From Coptodactyla brooksi (lineage: Eukaryota; Arthropoda; Insecta; Coleoptera; Scarabaeidae): DNA of 26,556 bases. Of the stretch, positions 18,077 through 26,556 are shown one piece after another. The stretch spans positions 1 through 26,556 of the forward strand of contig JAWQRM010000207.1 in NCBI GenBank assembly GCA_033557675.1. Direction: 5' to 3'. Each line of letters starts with the position of its first letter. The first letter of the stretch is position 1. The notes beneath the pieces were generated by a model that made no database searches, had not been told where the DNA came from, and saw only the letters and a program-made list of their open reading frames with translations. A program made the position numbers and the translations under genes.

Positions 18077-19506
18077 ATGTCGAGACCATTTCTATCTGAT
18101 GAAGAAATAGCAAAGATACATGCAACATACTTCTGAGGTTGAACATCATACCAGCCATGATACCGACAAGTCTGAAGCAAACTATGCAACTAGTGCAAAC
18201 AAATACTGTGGTTAATATTTATGTTTTTCGGGCTGTAAGAAAAATACTGGGATTCCTGTGTAGTTAGTACAGTCAAAAGGCAAAGTTATATCTTGGATGT
18301 TAGAACCTTTCTCCCAAAGTGAATGAACATTTAGTCAAAATATAACAAAAATTACTCCCGGTTCAACTAGGTATGCCATATCCAGAGTGAAGGATATTCT
18401 ATCTGCTTTTCAATTTATCGTGAACCCTACACTTGAAAATATTGTGTTTTGACGATAAGATTTTAATTTGACTGTAAGATAATTTTGGGAGAAGTGGATA
18501 GAAATTATGCCTAAATTGTACAATGTAGGTGATAATGTTGCTGTTGACGAACAACTTGTTGGCTTCAGAGGACCCTGTCCTTTCAAACAGCACATACCCA
18601 GCAAGTCAACAAAATATGGCATCAAAATATGCACTCTTTGTGACAGTGATAGTTCCTACGCCATGAAAACTCAAGTTTATACTGGAAAACGTCCGTAAGA
18701 TGCACCAGAAAAAACTCAAGGTATGCGAGTAGTTTTAGACCTCGGGGGCCAAAATGTTACATGTGATAATTTTTTCACGTCCAAAAGTTGAAATGGTGAA
18801 ATGCTCCTCAAAAGAAAACTTACAATGTTAGGAAAGGTTAGAAAAATAAACCAGAACTTCCCGTTCTGGTTTATTTTCTTTTATTTTACCAAGGATACCA
18901 CAATTATTTCATGTGTGTCTAAAAAAATAAAAACGTTATTTTCATGAACACAATGCACTGTGATAGGGAAGTGAGCAGCAGGGACGACAAGAAGCCATAA
19001 ATGATACTAGATTATAGCTTTACCGAAGGGGCGGTTGATACGTTAGATCAAAATATTACAGCATATACTTGCAAAAGAAAAACCAATCGATGGCCTATTA
19101 TCTTGTTCTACAACATACTTGATGTAGTGCTTATAATGCATTTCTGTTATGGAGAGAAATATATCCAGATTGGAATAAGAATGTTCTGTACAAGGGAAGA
19201 CTATATCTGGGAGAATTGGGCAAACTGATGGTAACTCCCAAACTGATGGATACGATGTCCAGAGAACATAAACCTCCTCCTCAACAAGCTACTGCCGTAA
19301 TAAATGAAATTCAAGGTCATCCTGGAGAAGCAGCAGTGCCATCTACATCTGGTGCAATCAGTAAAAATAGAAGACCACGATATCATATGTGTCCATCAAA
19401 ATGTGACAATAAAACAAGTATAACATGTAAGTGTAATAAATATTTGTGTAAAGTTCAGAATTTATTTAAGGTTGGTTGTGGTCATCTTGCAAATTTTCAA
19501 GTATAA
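18077..19506 (+). pseudogene. piggyBac transposase, frameshifted, catalytic aspartates visible
   Basis: From ATG 18077 the frame reads MSRPFLSDEEIAKI, the usual piggyBac start, and stops after 20 codons. The DDE domain follows in several frames. VAVDEQLVGFRGPC contains catalytic Asp 1 (codon 18546), after which come PSKSTKYGIKICTLCD and QVYTGKRP. GGQNVTCDNFFTS holds Asp 2 (18765). MHCDREVSSRDDKKP comes before MILDYSFTEGAVDTLDQ with Asp 3 (19037). The C-terminal cysteine-rich domain reads YHMCPSKCDNKTSITCKCNK, then YLCKVQNLFKVGCGH, ending at TAA 19504-19506. A deletion between motifs 2 and 3, a frameshift near 19200-19220 and several stops make it non-functional. Confidence 0.88.
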
Positions 19507-19744
19507 ATATAAAATAATAACAAAGCCTCTTTACTTGCATAAAATTTATATACTGGAACGTTTCGTGAATACAAAATTCACATAATCAGCCTACAATAAT
19601 ACACTTTAAAATATGAATAGTAATAAACTATTCGACATAGTTTATTACTATTCATATTTTAAAGTGTATTATTGTAGGCTGGTGAAACGTTCCAGTATAT
19701 AAATTTTGTGCAAGTAAAGAGGCTTTTTTATTATTTTATATTTA
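19503..19744. repeat. Long foldback (arms 129 and 108 bp, 5-nt loop)
   Basis: Arms 19503-19631 and 19637-19744 are nearly perfect reverse complements around the loop TCGAC. The 5' arm carries about 20 extra bases, themselves a small hairpin (GTGAATACAAAATTCAC). The foldback starts in the transposase stop codon region. It may be a foldback miniature element inserted in the piggyBac, or an inverted duplication of its 3' UTR. If transcribed, it would form a double-stranded RNA hairpin of about 100 bp. Confidence 0.92.
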
Positions 19745-19919
19745 CAGAATTTATTTGTTATTCCCCCTTGCTTCTAAATTTAATTTACTGTTTTTCATTA
19801 TAATACATTTTACTTTTGTTAGTAATAAGATTGCTTTTCATAGTTGTTTGCGTTTATGTACTGTGATAAAAACACAACATATTAATTTTGAACTATTCTT
19901 GACAACCCTCCTGCATACA

Positions 19920-19937
19920 TTGGGTCACTATGACCCG
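19920..19937 (-). repeat. Right inverted end of piggyBac-type element
   Basis: TTGGGTCACTATGACCCG is the inverted partner of 17826-17843. Confidence 0.8.
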
Positions 19938-19944
19938 AAGGACT

Positions 19945-21835
19945 GCAAGTGTATAGTAAAACTAAGAAGAATTCATCTCCCGTGATAGCAATTGTTGAAA
20001 TATTCTTTAGCTACCAGACATGAAACAGAACTGATATAAAGACTAATATATTACGTTAATATTTAGTGTAACTTTTTCCATAAGAGCAGTTAGTTCACCT
20101 TCTAAAAAATTCTTGTTGCATTGGATACTTGTATTCTGTAGCTGCGATTGCCTAGTGGTTGTTTCTGATTTTAAATCTGCTAGGATTTTAGTTAAGCTCC
20201 TGATAAATTAATTTAACACAGATTGACTTTAAGAAAAAACACACTGACAATTAGGAAACAGTTGTTTGACAATCATTTAAAGCTCAGTTAGATGTTATCT
20301 AAAATACCTTTGTTCGTATTCATGTAAACAAAACACAAAAGGAGCTGCATCTCAATAAGGAAACATTTTGGAGCAAATGTACATATGAATGCTTTTTTCA
20401 TCGGGAGGACCAACACAATACGTCTGTGAAATGTGAATGAGAATCAGTAATTAGGTAAATTAGCAATTAGGCAAATCTTGTTTTTTTCTTTGACTGTAAA
20501 ATTCATAGCCTTCTTTTAAAAGAAGAAAATATTAAATGCTTATGTATGTCTTGATTCTTATATCCTTGCAAAAAAATCTCGCCCTTTTCTGAATCTCATC
20601 CTTTGAAAAAGTCTTTCTGCTTTAATATCTTTGGCTTGAGGTGGTGTGATTTAACTTTCTTCTGGCGCAGTTATTTCTCTTCCTGTTTATAGCCTTCACA
20701 TTTCTGTCTAAATATTACAGCAATGAATGGTATTAAAACTTGCAATAAGGGGGCTCTGAGAAATGGGTAATTTTAAATACATTCACTTAATTACTATCAA
20801 TGGTCTTAAGTTAAGAATGAACTACTATTTATCGTAATCCTTTCACAAAATTGGCAATTGACACAACACTGACCAACCATGAAGCGTATCGACTGAGGCC
20901 CTAGCAAATCTAGGTTCATTATCAACCTCCGAAGTGATAAACGCTCTCAAAGTGAATAAATACATCTACCACTTTCATATCGGTAGCTAAACAAAAAGAG
21001 ATTCTTGCTGCAAACAAAATACTCCTAATGGTTATTACGCGTGTTATTTGATTGCAAACAAATGATAGTATGCATATTCAGTGCCCACTGAAAAGTAATA
21101 TAAACATTATCATGCTTTTCTTATTATTCCTTTACAAGCACACTACGTACAAAGGAAATATTTTCTTTTGTGTGTGTCTAATGCCAGTTAGTTTATTTTA
21201 AAGCGGAATAAGCCAACACGAAGGCAAATAACTTACTTCACATTATCGTTTTGCTATTACTTGTATGACCACTTTCTTTTTAATTACATGTTCTGTTACG
21301 TTAGCGCGCAAGAAGAACAAATCAGCCAGAAAGTTATTTCACGTTTCAATTTTCATTTGGCGGCGCACGCAAGTACATGATAGAAAAACTGCTTATATTA
21401 CAGTATTAAATTTGATATAGATTACAGATATCTACAAAGTGTAAATGAGCTAACAATGATTGATGACATGTTTCGTTTGTTTTATTTTTATTTGCTACAA
21501 AGAAATAAGTTTTCAACGAAACAACATAAATTCCAAATTATAATAAATGAATTAAAAACAATTAAATTAGACAAGCATCTAGCACTGTTTTTATATTATT
21601 ACAATTATAAATCAATACATACACTGGAAATCATTTACTTCCTATTTTATTTATAACATACTTTTTAAAGATAAATCACTGTTCAATGAAGTAATTGAGC
21701 GCTCTTTTCTTTTTTGCCAAAAGTATCAAATAATAATAATTTGATGAGAAAATATTACGTTGAAAGAAATACGCCCAAATTAATTCAACTATACTTCAGC
21801 TCAATTCATTAAGAATGATTACCAGCCTACAATGT
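19945..21835. other. 1.9 kb with no recognised feature
   Basis: Only short AT-rich frames occur. The stretch was searched for the missing ACE-like C-terminal exons (YF.SF..QFQFH, PLH.CDIY) without success. A less AT-rich patch at about 21300-21375 reads RFNFHLAAHAS in one frame, but it lacks splice sites and further similarity. Confidence 0.5.
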
Positions 21836-22136
21836 TATCATGTTATTCGGAAAGTAATTTTTTTACTTGATGAAAATGAAAGGCACTTTGTTAGAGGCAC
21901 TTTTACCATCTTTCTGGCAGTAGCATGATGCCACGTTCATAAAATTTCTGATCCTTGCTGGCAAAAAACTGACGTCATTTTCAAGTAATTTTTCACGGGT
22001 CCATTTTAAGTAAAGGTTTTGCTGTCCAAAAAATTTTTAGAGAACGAAACAAGTAATAGTCGGAAGGTGCCAGATCTGGAGAATATGATACATCTCATCT
22101 AAGCTGTAAAAGCTTTTGATGAGTTGCAGAACTGGT

Positions 22137-22174
22137 ATAATGCGAGACCTGTCACAAAACTGGTCTCGCATTAT
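22137..22174. repeat. 13-bp perfect palindrome inside the mariner catalytic block
   Basis: ATAATGCGAGACC (22137-22149) and GGTCTCGCATTAT (22162-22174) pair without mismatch around a 12-nt loop. The second copy is the normal DNARP codon stretch, and the first is an inverted duplicate of it that breaks the frame. Confidence 0.85.
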
Positions 22175-22244
22175 CTTGGTGGAACACTATACCTCCTCTG
22201 TTGATCAATTCTGGCCTTTTCGGTTTGAGTGAATCATGTAATTT

Positions 22245-22444
22245 TTCCAGTTGATGGCAGTGTACTTTAGAATTGATCGCGATATTCTCCCAAAAAGTTT
22301 GTAAGGAGCTCCCAAATATTTTGAAAGAAATTTTGCAAACTTTTGAACTAAATTTTGCAAACCAGTTTCTAAAAAATCATTAAATTTGTCCAGTTGATGA
22401 TAGTACACTTTAGAATTGATCGTGATATTCTCCCAAAAACTTTG
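22245..22444 (-). repeat. Duplicated transposase segment with TTTGCAAAC repeats
   Basis: Units 22245-22300 and 22388-22444 share about 50 of 56 bases (both start TCCAGTTGATG). The DNA between and after them carries several copies of TTTGCAAAC. The duplication sits in the transposase coding region. Confidence 0.85.
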
Positions 22445-22740
22445 CAAACTTACAAACAATTTTGCAAACTTTTGCAAATTAATTTTGACACCAGCGTTCT
22501 CTCAATACATCTTCTCGATACACATCGACTAAATCTTTTCTCGCTTGAATTGCATTTTTTACCTTTTTTTATAATAAAAAAGCAAAATGTGCCGAAAATA
22601 CTGTTTTTGACTCTTCATGTTTCATAATATACAAAAAGAAAGCAGTTGCAAAGAATCGACCAAAATATTTTCACACATAAACTTTGCAATGTCAGCTGTC
22701 AGAATATATAATGCATGTATGATTTAGAATGAAGTTGGTT

Positions 22741-23612
22741 GGTTAAAATACAACTAACACCTCTGCTTTGAAAAAAATGAAATTACTTTCCGAACAACTC
22801 AATATGTGGGGATTCAGAGCCTTCAAGATTCGTAACGAATTATGATACAGATGACATTTTTGGAATCGAAAATGTACTGAGATTAATAAACGCAAGAGAA
22901 AAGGAAAATATATTCAAGAAAAGCAGCAAAACGGAAACCAATGCAAAGAATACAAAAGATAAGATGAAAAAGTAAATGGAAAAAGTAAGTAGAAGACAAT
23001 ATAGAACTACTAAAAATAGAAACTTGGCGAAAAGGACTAAAACAGAATGTTTCTAAGAAAGTGATATAAGCCAAATATGAAGTGATTATTTTTATATCGC
23101 AGTTTAACACCAGTCATAGTAACCTATCTTACATAAAATTGCTAATTTTTAGGTGATTATTAAGCTATAATGTGAACATGCTACGCAATATATACATTCA
23201 AATTCTGTATTTGTAAATAAGAAATAATAAGAAAAAATATGAAATGCCAAAAAGCTGATTTGAATTCAGGTTTTCATCAATAAAGAACTAACTGAGAAGG
23301 ACACTGTCAATTATACCAGCCCAAACGATAACTCTTTATTACGATAATTCGTCATTACGCTGTGTTGGTTCCATTTCGTACGTGATACTTAGAGTAACAA
23401 AGGGATGAGGTACTAAAAATTAAAATGAATATAAAGATTCGATATAAATCGAGAGTTTTGGGAATTTACTGTGTCATTCAAGGAAAACTATTTTAAAAAC
23501 TGGATAAGATTTGTACTTAGATTTTTCAACGTCTTGAATACAAAAAGTTTTGAAACTGTTTGGCTATTAAATGTAGAGATGTAATATTGTTTTCTTCAGT
23601 ATAATTTACTAC
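22741..23612. repeat. Left arm of a giant inverted repeat
   Basis: This arm matches 24244-25504 in inverted orientation over its whole length, by eye at roughly 85-90% identity. Matching landmarks are CTCTGCTTTGAAAAAAATGA (mariner end), AAGAAAGTGATATAAGCC-like sequence, TTCATCAATAAAGAACTAAC and AAATGTAGAGATGTA. No protein was recognised in it. The part at 22860-23000 has a lysine-rich frame (KSSKTETNAKNTKDKM) of unknown nature. Confidence 0.88.
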
Positions 23613-24169
23613 ATTTAATTCTTCTTCATGTCTGATAATCAAGTATCAGACAGCGTTTATTGTTAAATCTTGAAATAATATTCTGAACAGTTCCAACAGA
23701 CGGTATTGGCTAGAAGAAAAACATACAAAGCCAACAATGTATATTATTGCTATTATCAGCCAAATTGAAATTAAACTTTCTTTTTTATTCTCAGCCTTCG
23801 GCTTTCAATTTAATGTTCACGAGAGAGTTTACGTTTGTTTTGTATGTTTGACATTTATCTGTTGATACGTTTAAAAATCGTTTGTTTTATGCAATATTGG
23901 TTGTATAACCTGCAAAGCACTGACACGTTTTTTGCTTGAATTGGAGATAAGTATACGGATATGCTTACACTAAATGTTTAAGTACAAGAAATTCACACCA
24001 TGTACTCATGAATATGGATTAAATTAACCTCTATATTACTCGATAAAAATGCAGTGAACTAATAAATTAGCCCATTAAGCAGATTCCTATGGTATAAAAC
24101 ATCAAAATATAACAACCAATTAAAAAAAACTTTGTATTGAAATTACTAGCAGAGTGACTTACTGGATTG

Positions 24170-24204
24170 TTTGGACAATCACTGTTACTGAATGATTGTC
24201 CAAA
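24170..24204. repeat. 12-bp palindrome in the inverted-repeat spacer
   Basis: TTTGGACAATCA (24170-24181) and TGATTGTCCAAA (24193-24204) pair perfectly around 11 nt. It lies in the 631-bp spacer between the two long arms, where nothing else was recognised. Confidence 0.75.
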
Positions 24205-24663
24205 TATGCTTGCTCATGATCAGATGTTTCTGAACATGAGTATGAGTAAATTATGTAGTATAGTAAACAATACTACATCTCTACATTTAACAGCCAAACA
24301 GTTTCAAAGCTTTTTGTATTCAATACGTTAAAAAATCTAAGTACAAATCTTATCCAGTTTTTAAAATAGTTTTCCTTGAATGGCTCAGCAAATTTCCAAA
24401 CCATCGATTTTACAACGAATATTTATATTCATTTTAATTTTTAGTGCCTCATCCCTTTGTTACTGTAAGTATAACGTGCGAAATCGAACCAACACTTAGC
24501 GTAATGAAGAATTACCCTAATAAAGAGTTATCGTTTGGGCTAGTATAATTGATAGTGTCCTTCTCAGTTAGTTCTTTATTGATGAAAACCTGAATTCAAA
24601 TCAGTTTTTTGGCATTTCTTATTTTTTCTTATTATTTCTTATTTACAAATACAGAATTTGAAT

Positions 24664-25007
24664 ATTGGTAACATGTGGTTTCAAATGGTTCCAGCTCTTT
24701 ACAAAACAGGTTTTCTTAATTAAATATTTCCAGTTCGCTGCATAGGAAGCGTTGCCATCCCGCTTCCTGGAATTATTCCCAAACAATTTCAATCTTTGGG
24801 ATTATGTTAAATCCAAAATGTTGTTCCAACGCAGAGTATAGAGAAATTAAAAAATGGAATCATCACAACCTATAGTGAATTAAATCCCAATTTTTTAAGA
24901 AATTCTGTGTAATTTATAACCATTCAGCATACTATTTAGAACATGAAAGAAGACATTTGTACCAATTATTGTAATTTTATATTAAATATATTGTTGTACT
25001 GTTAATT
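24664..25007. mobile_element. 344-bp segment present only in the right arm
   Basis: The left arm reads straight through TTTGAATGTATATATTG, while here those bases are separated by 344 bp. The segment has no coding potential. Its first and last bases (ATTGGTAACA and TGTTAATT) show only a weak inverted match. It is either a small insertion in this arm or a deletion from the other. Confidence 0.55.
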
Positions 25008-25441
25008 GTATATATTGTGTAAATTGTTCACATTGTAGCTTAATAATCACCTAAAAATAAATAATTTTATGTAAGATTGGTTACTATGATTGGTGTTAAA
25101 CTGTAACATAAAAATAATCACTTCGTATTCGGCTTATATCATTTTCTTAAAAACATTCTGTTTTAGACGTTTTCGCCAAGTTTCTATTTTTAGTAGTTCT
25201 ATGTTGTCTTCTACTTAGTTTTTCCATTTTATCTTTTGTATTCTTTGCATTGGTTTCCTTTTTGCTACTTTTCTTGAATACATTTTCCTTTTCTCTTGCG
25301 TTTATTAATCTCAGTATATTTTCGATTTTAAAAGTGTCACCTATATCATAATTCGTTACAAATCTGCGTCGTTTCCACGTACTTCCTTTGGTTCCATTAT
25401 TATTCTGATCATTTTTTTCTTAAAGGCTTTCAATCCCCATA

Positions 25442-25504
25442 TATTGGATTATCGGAAAGTAATTTCATTTTTTTCAAAGCAGAGGTGTTAGTTGTATTTT
25501 AACC
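25442..25504 (+). mobile_element. Mariner end fragment in the right arm
   Basis: It begins TATTGGATTATCGGAAAG and matches the terminus of the 21836-22804 element over 63 bp, then similarity stops. The inverted duplication therefore took in the edge of the mariner. Confidence 0.82.
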
Positions 25505-25528
25505 ACCAGTTGTAATGTATTGCCCTCT

Positions 25529-25532
<4 letters not shown>

Positions 25533-25562
<30 letters not shown>
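25533..25562. repeat. (AT)n microsatellite
   Basis: About 15 uninterrupted AT units are seen directly, just outside the end of the right arm. Confidence 0.93.
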
Positions 25563-25566
<4 letters not shown>

Positions 25567-26408
25567 CTTTCCTGAATTTCGTTAATATTTTCTCTTACAA
25601 AACATGTATTACAGGTATACAAAACATGTATACCTTTCCTATCTTTTGACTACTGCAGCAACGTCTGGATAAACTATTACTTGAATCAAACTTTTGTTGA
25701 TAGTACAAAAGTTTGATTACCTTTTTCTTTATCTAACTATTATTGTATGCAGTAGTGCTGATAACTTGTCAATGTACCTGATAATCCTATTTGTCTGTAT
25801 ACTATCTGTCAATCTTCCTTTATTATGGCACTTGAATCTAGTTATATCCTTGAGCCTTGTGAAACTAATCATAGCTGTCATCAGACTGTTCGTCTTTTGA
25901 AGTTCTTTTATATTTTTCACGTCTTCAATTCTTTTTCTAGTATTTTGCTGAATATCATCGTCTTATTTCTTTTCCAAAATTTCAGTAGTTATATCGATAT
26001 TAGTATGTATTCTTGTATGCTCTCCTCTTTTTTGCTCTAATTTTTCTTTAATTATCATGTCTGCTTTTTGGTATCCTTACTATTAACTTATCCACCTAAT
26101 TTTGAAATCCTGCTCTGCCATATTTAATCATTATTGTGTTTATTTAGTCTAGTGTTGCTTTCCTTTTTTCTTGTTTATGAAATGCTAAAGCTACTTCTTC
26201 ATATTTTGGTAACTTGCTGACAACTTCTGGTTTGAGTTTCAAACCAGAGATTGCCTTCAAGTTAGATTACTGTAAGAGGTTCTTATTTCCCAACTTAAGT
26301 TCTTAGGAAGTTCTTAGATTCTTCGTCACTTCATGATGAAGTTTGTATAAGGATGCGGTATGTAACATTGTAATCTTAGGGGTTAGCACAACCTAGTTGT
26401 ATTAGGGA
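25563..26408. other. No gene recognised; contains small palindromes
   Basis: Several short overlapping frames exist on both strands, but none resembles a known protein. A perfect 13-bp palindrome (arms 25684-25696 and 25706-25718, AATCAAACTTTTG) and a GGTATAC/GTATACC pair near 25615-25635 are present. Confidence 0.5.
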
Positions 26409-26556
26409 TACGAGGGTTGCCTTTTATGTTTCGGGATTTGGCAACCCTGGTGTTGCAATCTGGCAACTGACAGCTCTATCGTAAAGTTAGACGTTTTTGA
26501 GGTTATACGTACTCTCAACTTTTTGACATACGAGCGCTATTTGTGTTGTTTACAGT
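26409..26556 (+). mobile_element. Probable mariner 5' end, cut by the window edge
   Basis: A TA is followed by CGAGGGTTGCCTTTTATG and a moderately GC-balanced stretch quite unlike the preceding DNA. This looks like the terminal repeat and 5' UTR of an insect mariner. The transposase start would lie just beyond 26556, so identification rests on the terminus alone. Confidence 0.5.

Larger units (their letters stand above)
17826..19937 (+). mobile_element. piggyBac-type DNA transposon, inactive
   Basis: Inverted ends at 17826-17843 (CGGGTCATTATGACCCAA) and 19920-19937 (the reverse complement with two mismatches) flank a broken piggyBac transposase. Each end is itself a palindrome around GGGTCAnnATGACCC, a form known from piggyBac-like elements. 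The outermost bases and the TTAA target copies could not be fixed, so the true limits may be up to about 20 bp further out. A foldback at 19503-19744 lies inside the 3' part. Confidence 0.85.
21890..22640 (-). pseudogene. Mariner transposase remains
   Basis: On the - strand from about 22620, YFRHILLFYYKK matches the N-terminal block of many insect mariners. After a gap come INSKVYCHQLEKLHDSLK, RPELINRGGIVFHQDNARP (second catalytic Asp) and SPDLAPSDYYLFRSLK (third Asp, D34D type), then a C-terminus near 21890. The QL-type block occurs twice because of an internal duplication, and stops are frequent. The first catalytic Asp region is deleted. Confidence 0.85.
21836..22804 (-). mobile_element. 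Mariner element, degenerate and rearranged, with TIRs and TA targets
   Basis: The ends read TATCATGTTATTCGGAAAG (21836 on) and, on the other strand from 22804, TATTGAGTTGTTCGGAAAG. They pair over about 25 bp, and both begin with TA, the mariner target. At about 970 bp it is shorter than the usual 1.3 kb, with the DNA-binding and early catalytic middle missing. Its right end is copied in the inverted repeat arm at 25442-25504. Confidence 0.85.
24244..25504. repeat. Right arm of the giant inverted repeat, with insertions
   Basis: This is the inverted counterpart of 22741-23612. It is longer because of a 344-bp extra segment (24664-25007) and about 50 extra bases near 25350-25400. The outer end includes 63 bp of mariner terminus. 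Confidence 0.88.

Noticed and set aside
21330..21390. RFNFHLAAHAS as the missing ACE-like QFQFH exon
   Set aside because: Only a few residues resemble the motif, a stop follows closely, and no splice borders support it.
25694..26040. Short hydrophobic + strand frames as membrane proteins
   Set aside because: Hydrophobicity follows from T-rich DNA; the frames overlap each other and a lysine-rich frame on the other strand equally well.

Overview
The window looks like gene-poor, AT-rich nuclear DNA of an insect, most likely a beetle or close relative. The reasons are spliceosomal introns of only 54-113 bp, an ACE/Ance-type peptidase, a tyrosine-proline-valine-rich secreted structural protein of the cuticular kind, and mariner, piggyBac and jockey-type transposons. 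The species cannot be named from sequence alone. No tRNA, rRNA, CRISPR or bacterial-type operon was seen.

Layout. 1-3536 is AT-rich DNA with microsatellites, small palindromes and one short probable LINE tail. 3537-6790 is a decayed non-LTR retrotransposon in two overlapping pieces, with hairpins and repeat blocks around it. 6791-9032 shows nothing recognisable. 9033-15722 holds five consecutive exons (about 442 codons) of an angiotensin-converting-enzyme-like M2 dipeptidase on the + strand. Its 54-bp third intron is in frame and ends in TAG, so naive ORF calling shows a false premature stop. Its 5.1-kb fourth intron contains a mariner element split in two by a nearly complete jockey-type LINE, both on the - strand.

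15812-16978 (- strand) is a two-exon gene for a secreted, cysteine-free protein built of about 17 [Y/F]PV modules between Gly/Asp/His-rich ends. It lies tail-to-tail 90 bp from the last visible ACE exon. That exon ends in a strong splice donor, so the structural gene is probably nested in an ACE intron. The ACE 5' end (signal peptide and first roughly 90 residues) and 3' end (roughly the last 100 residues) were not found in the window.

17826-19937 is a piggyBac-type element with palindromic ends and a broken transposase that still shows its three catalytic aspartates. A foldback with arms over 100 bp sits directly after the transposase stop. 21836-22804 is a degenerate, rearranged mariner bounded by TA. 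22741-25504 is a very large imperfect inverted repeat (arms about 0.87 and 1.26 kb) that includes the end of that mariner. The window closes with what looks like the 5' end of another mariner (26409-26556).

The two host genes are not obviously linked in function. Most of the rest is transposon debris. The most notable points are the stop-mimicking mini-intron, changes at two substrate-site positions of the peptidase, the tail-to-tail nested gene with a hidden 5-codon first exon, and the long foldback structures.
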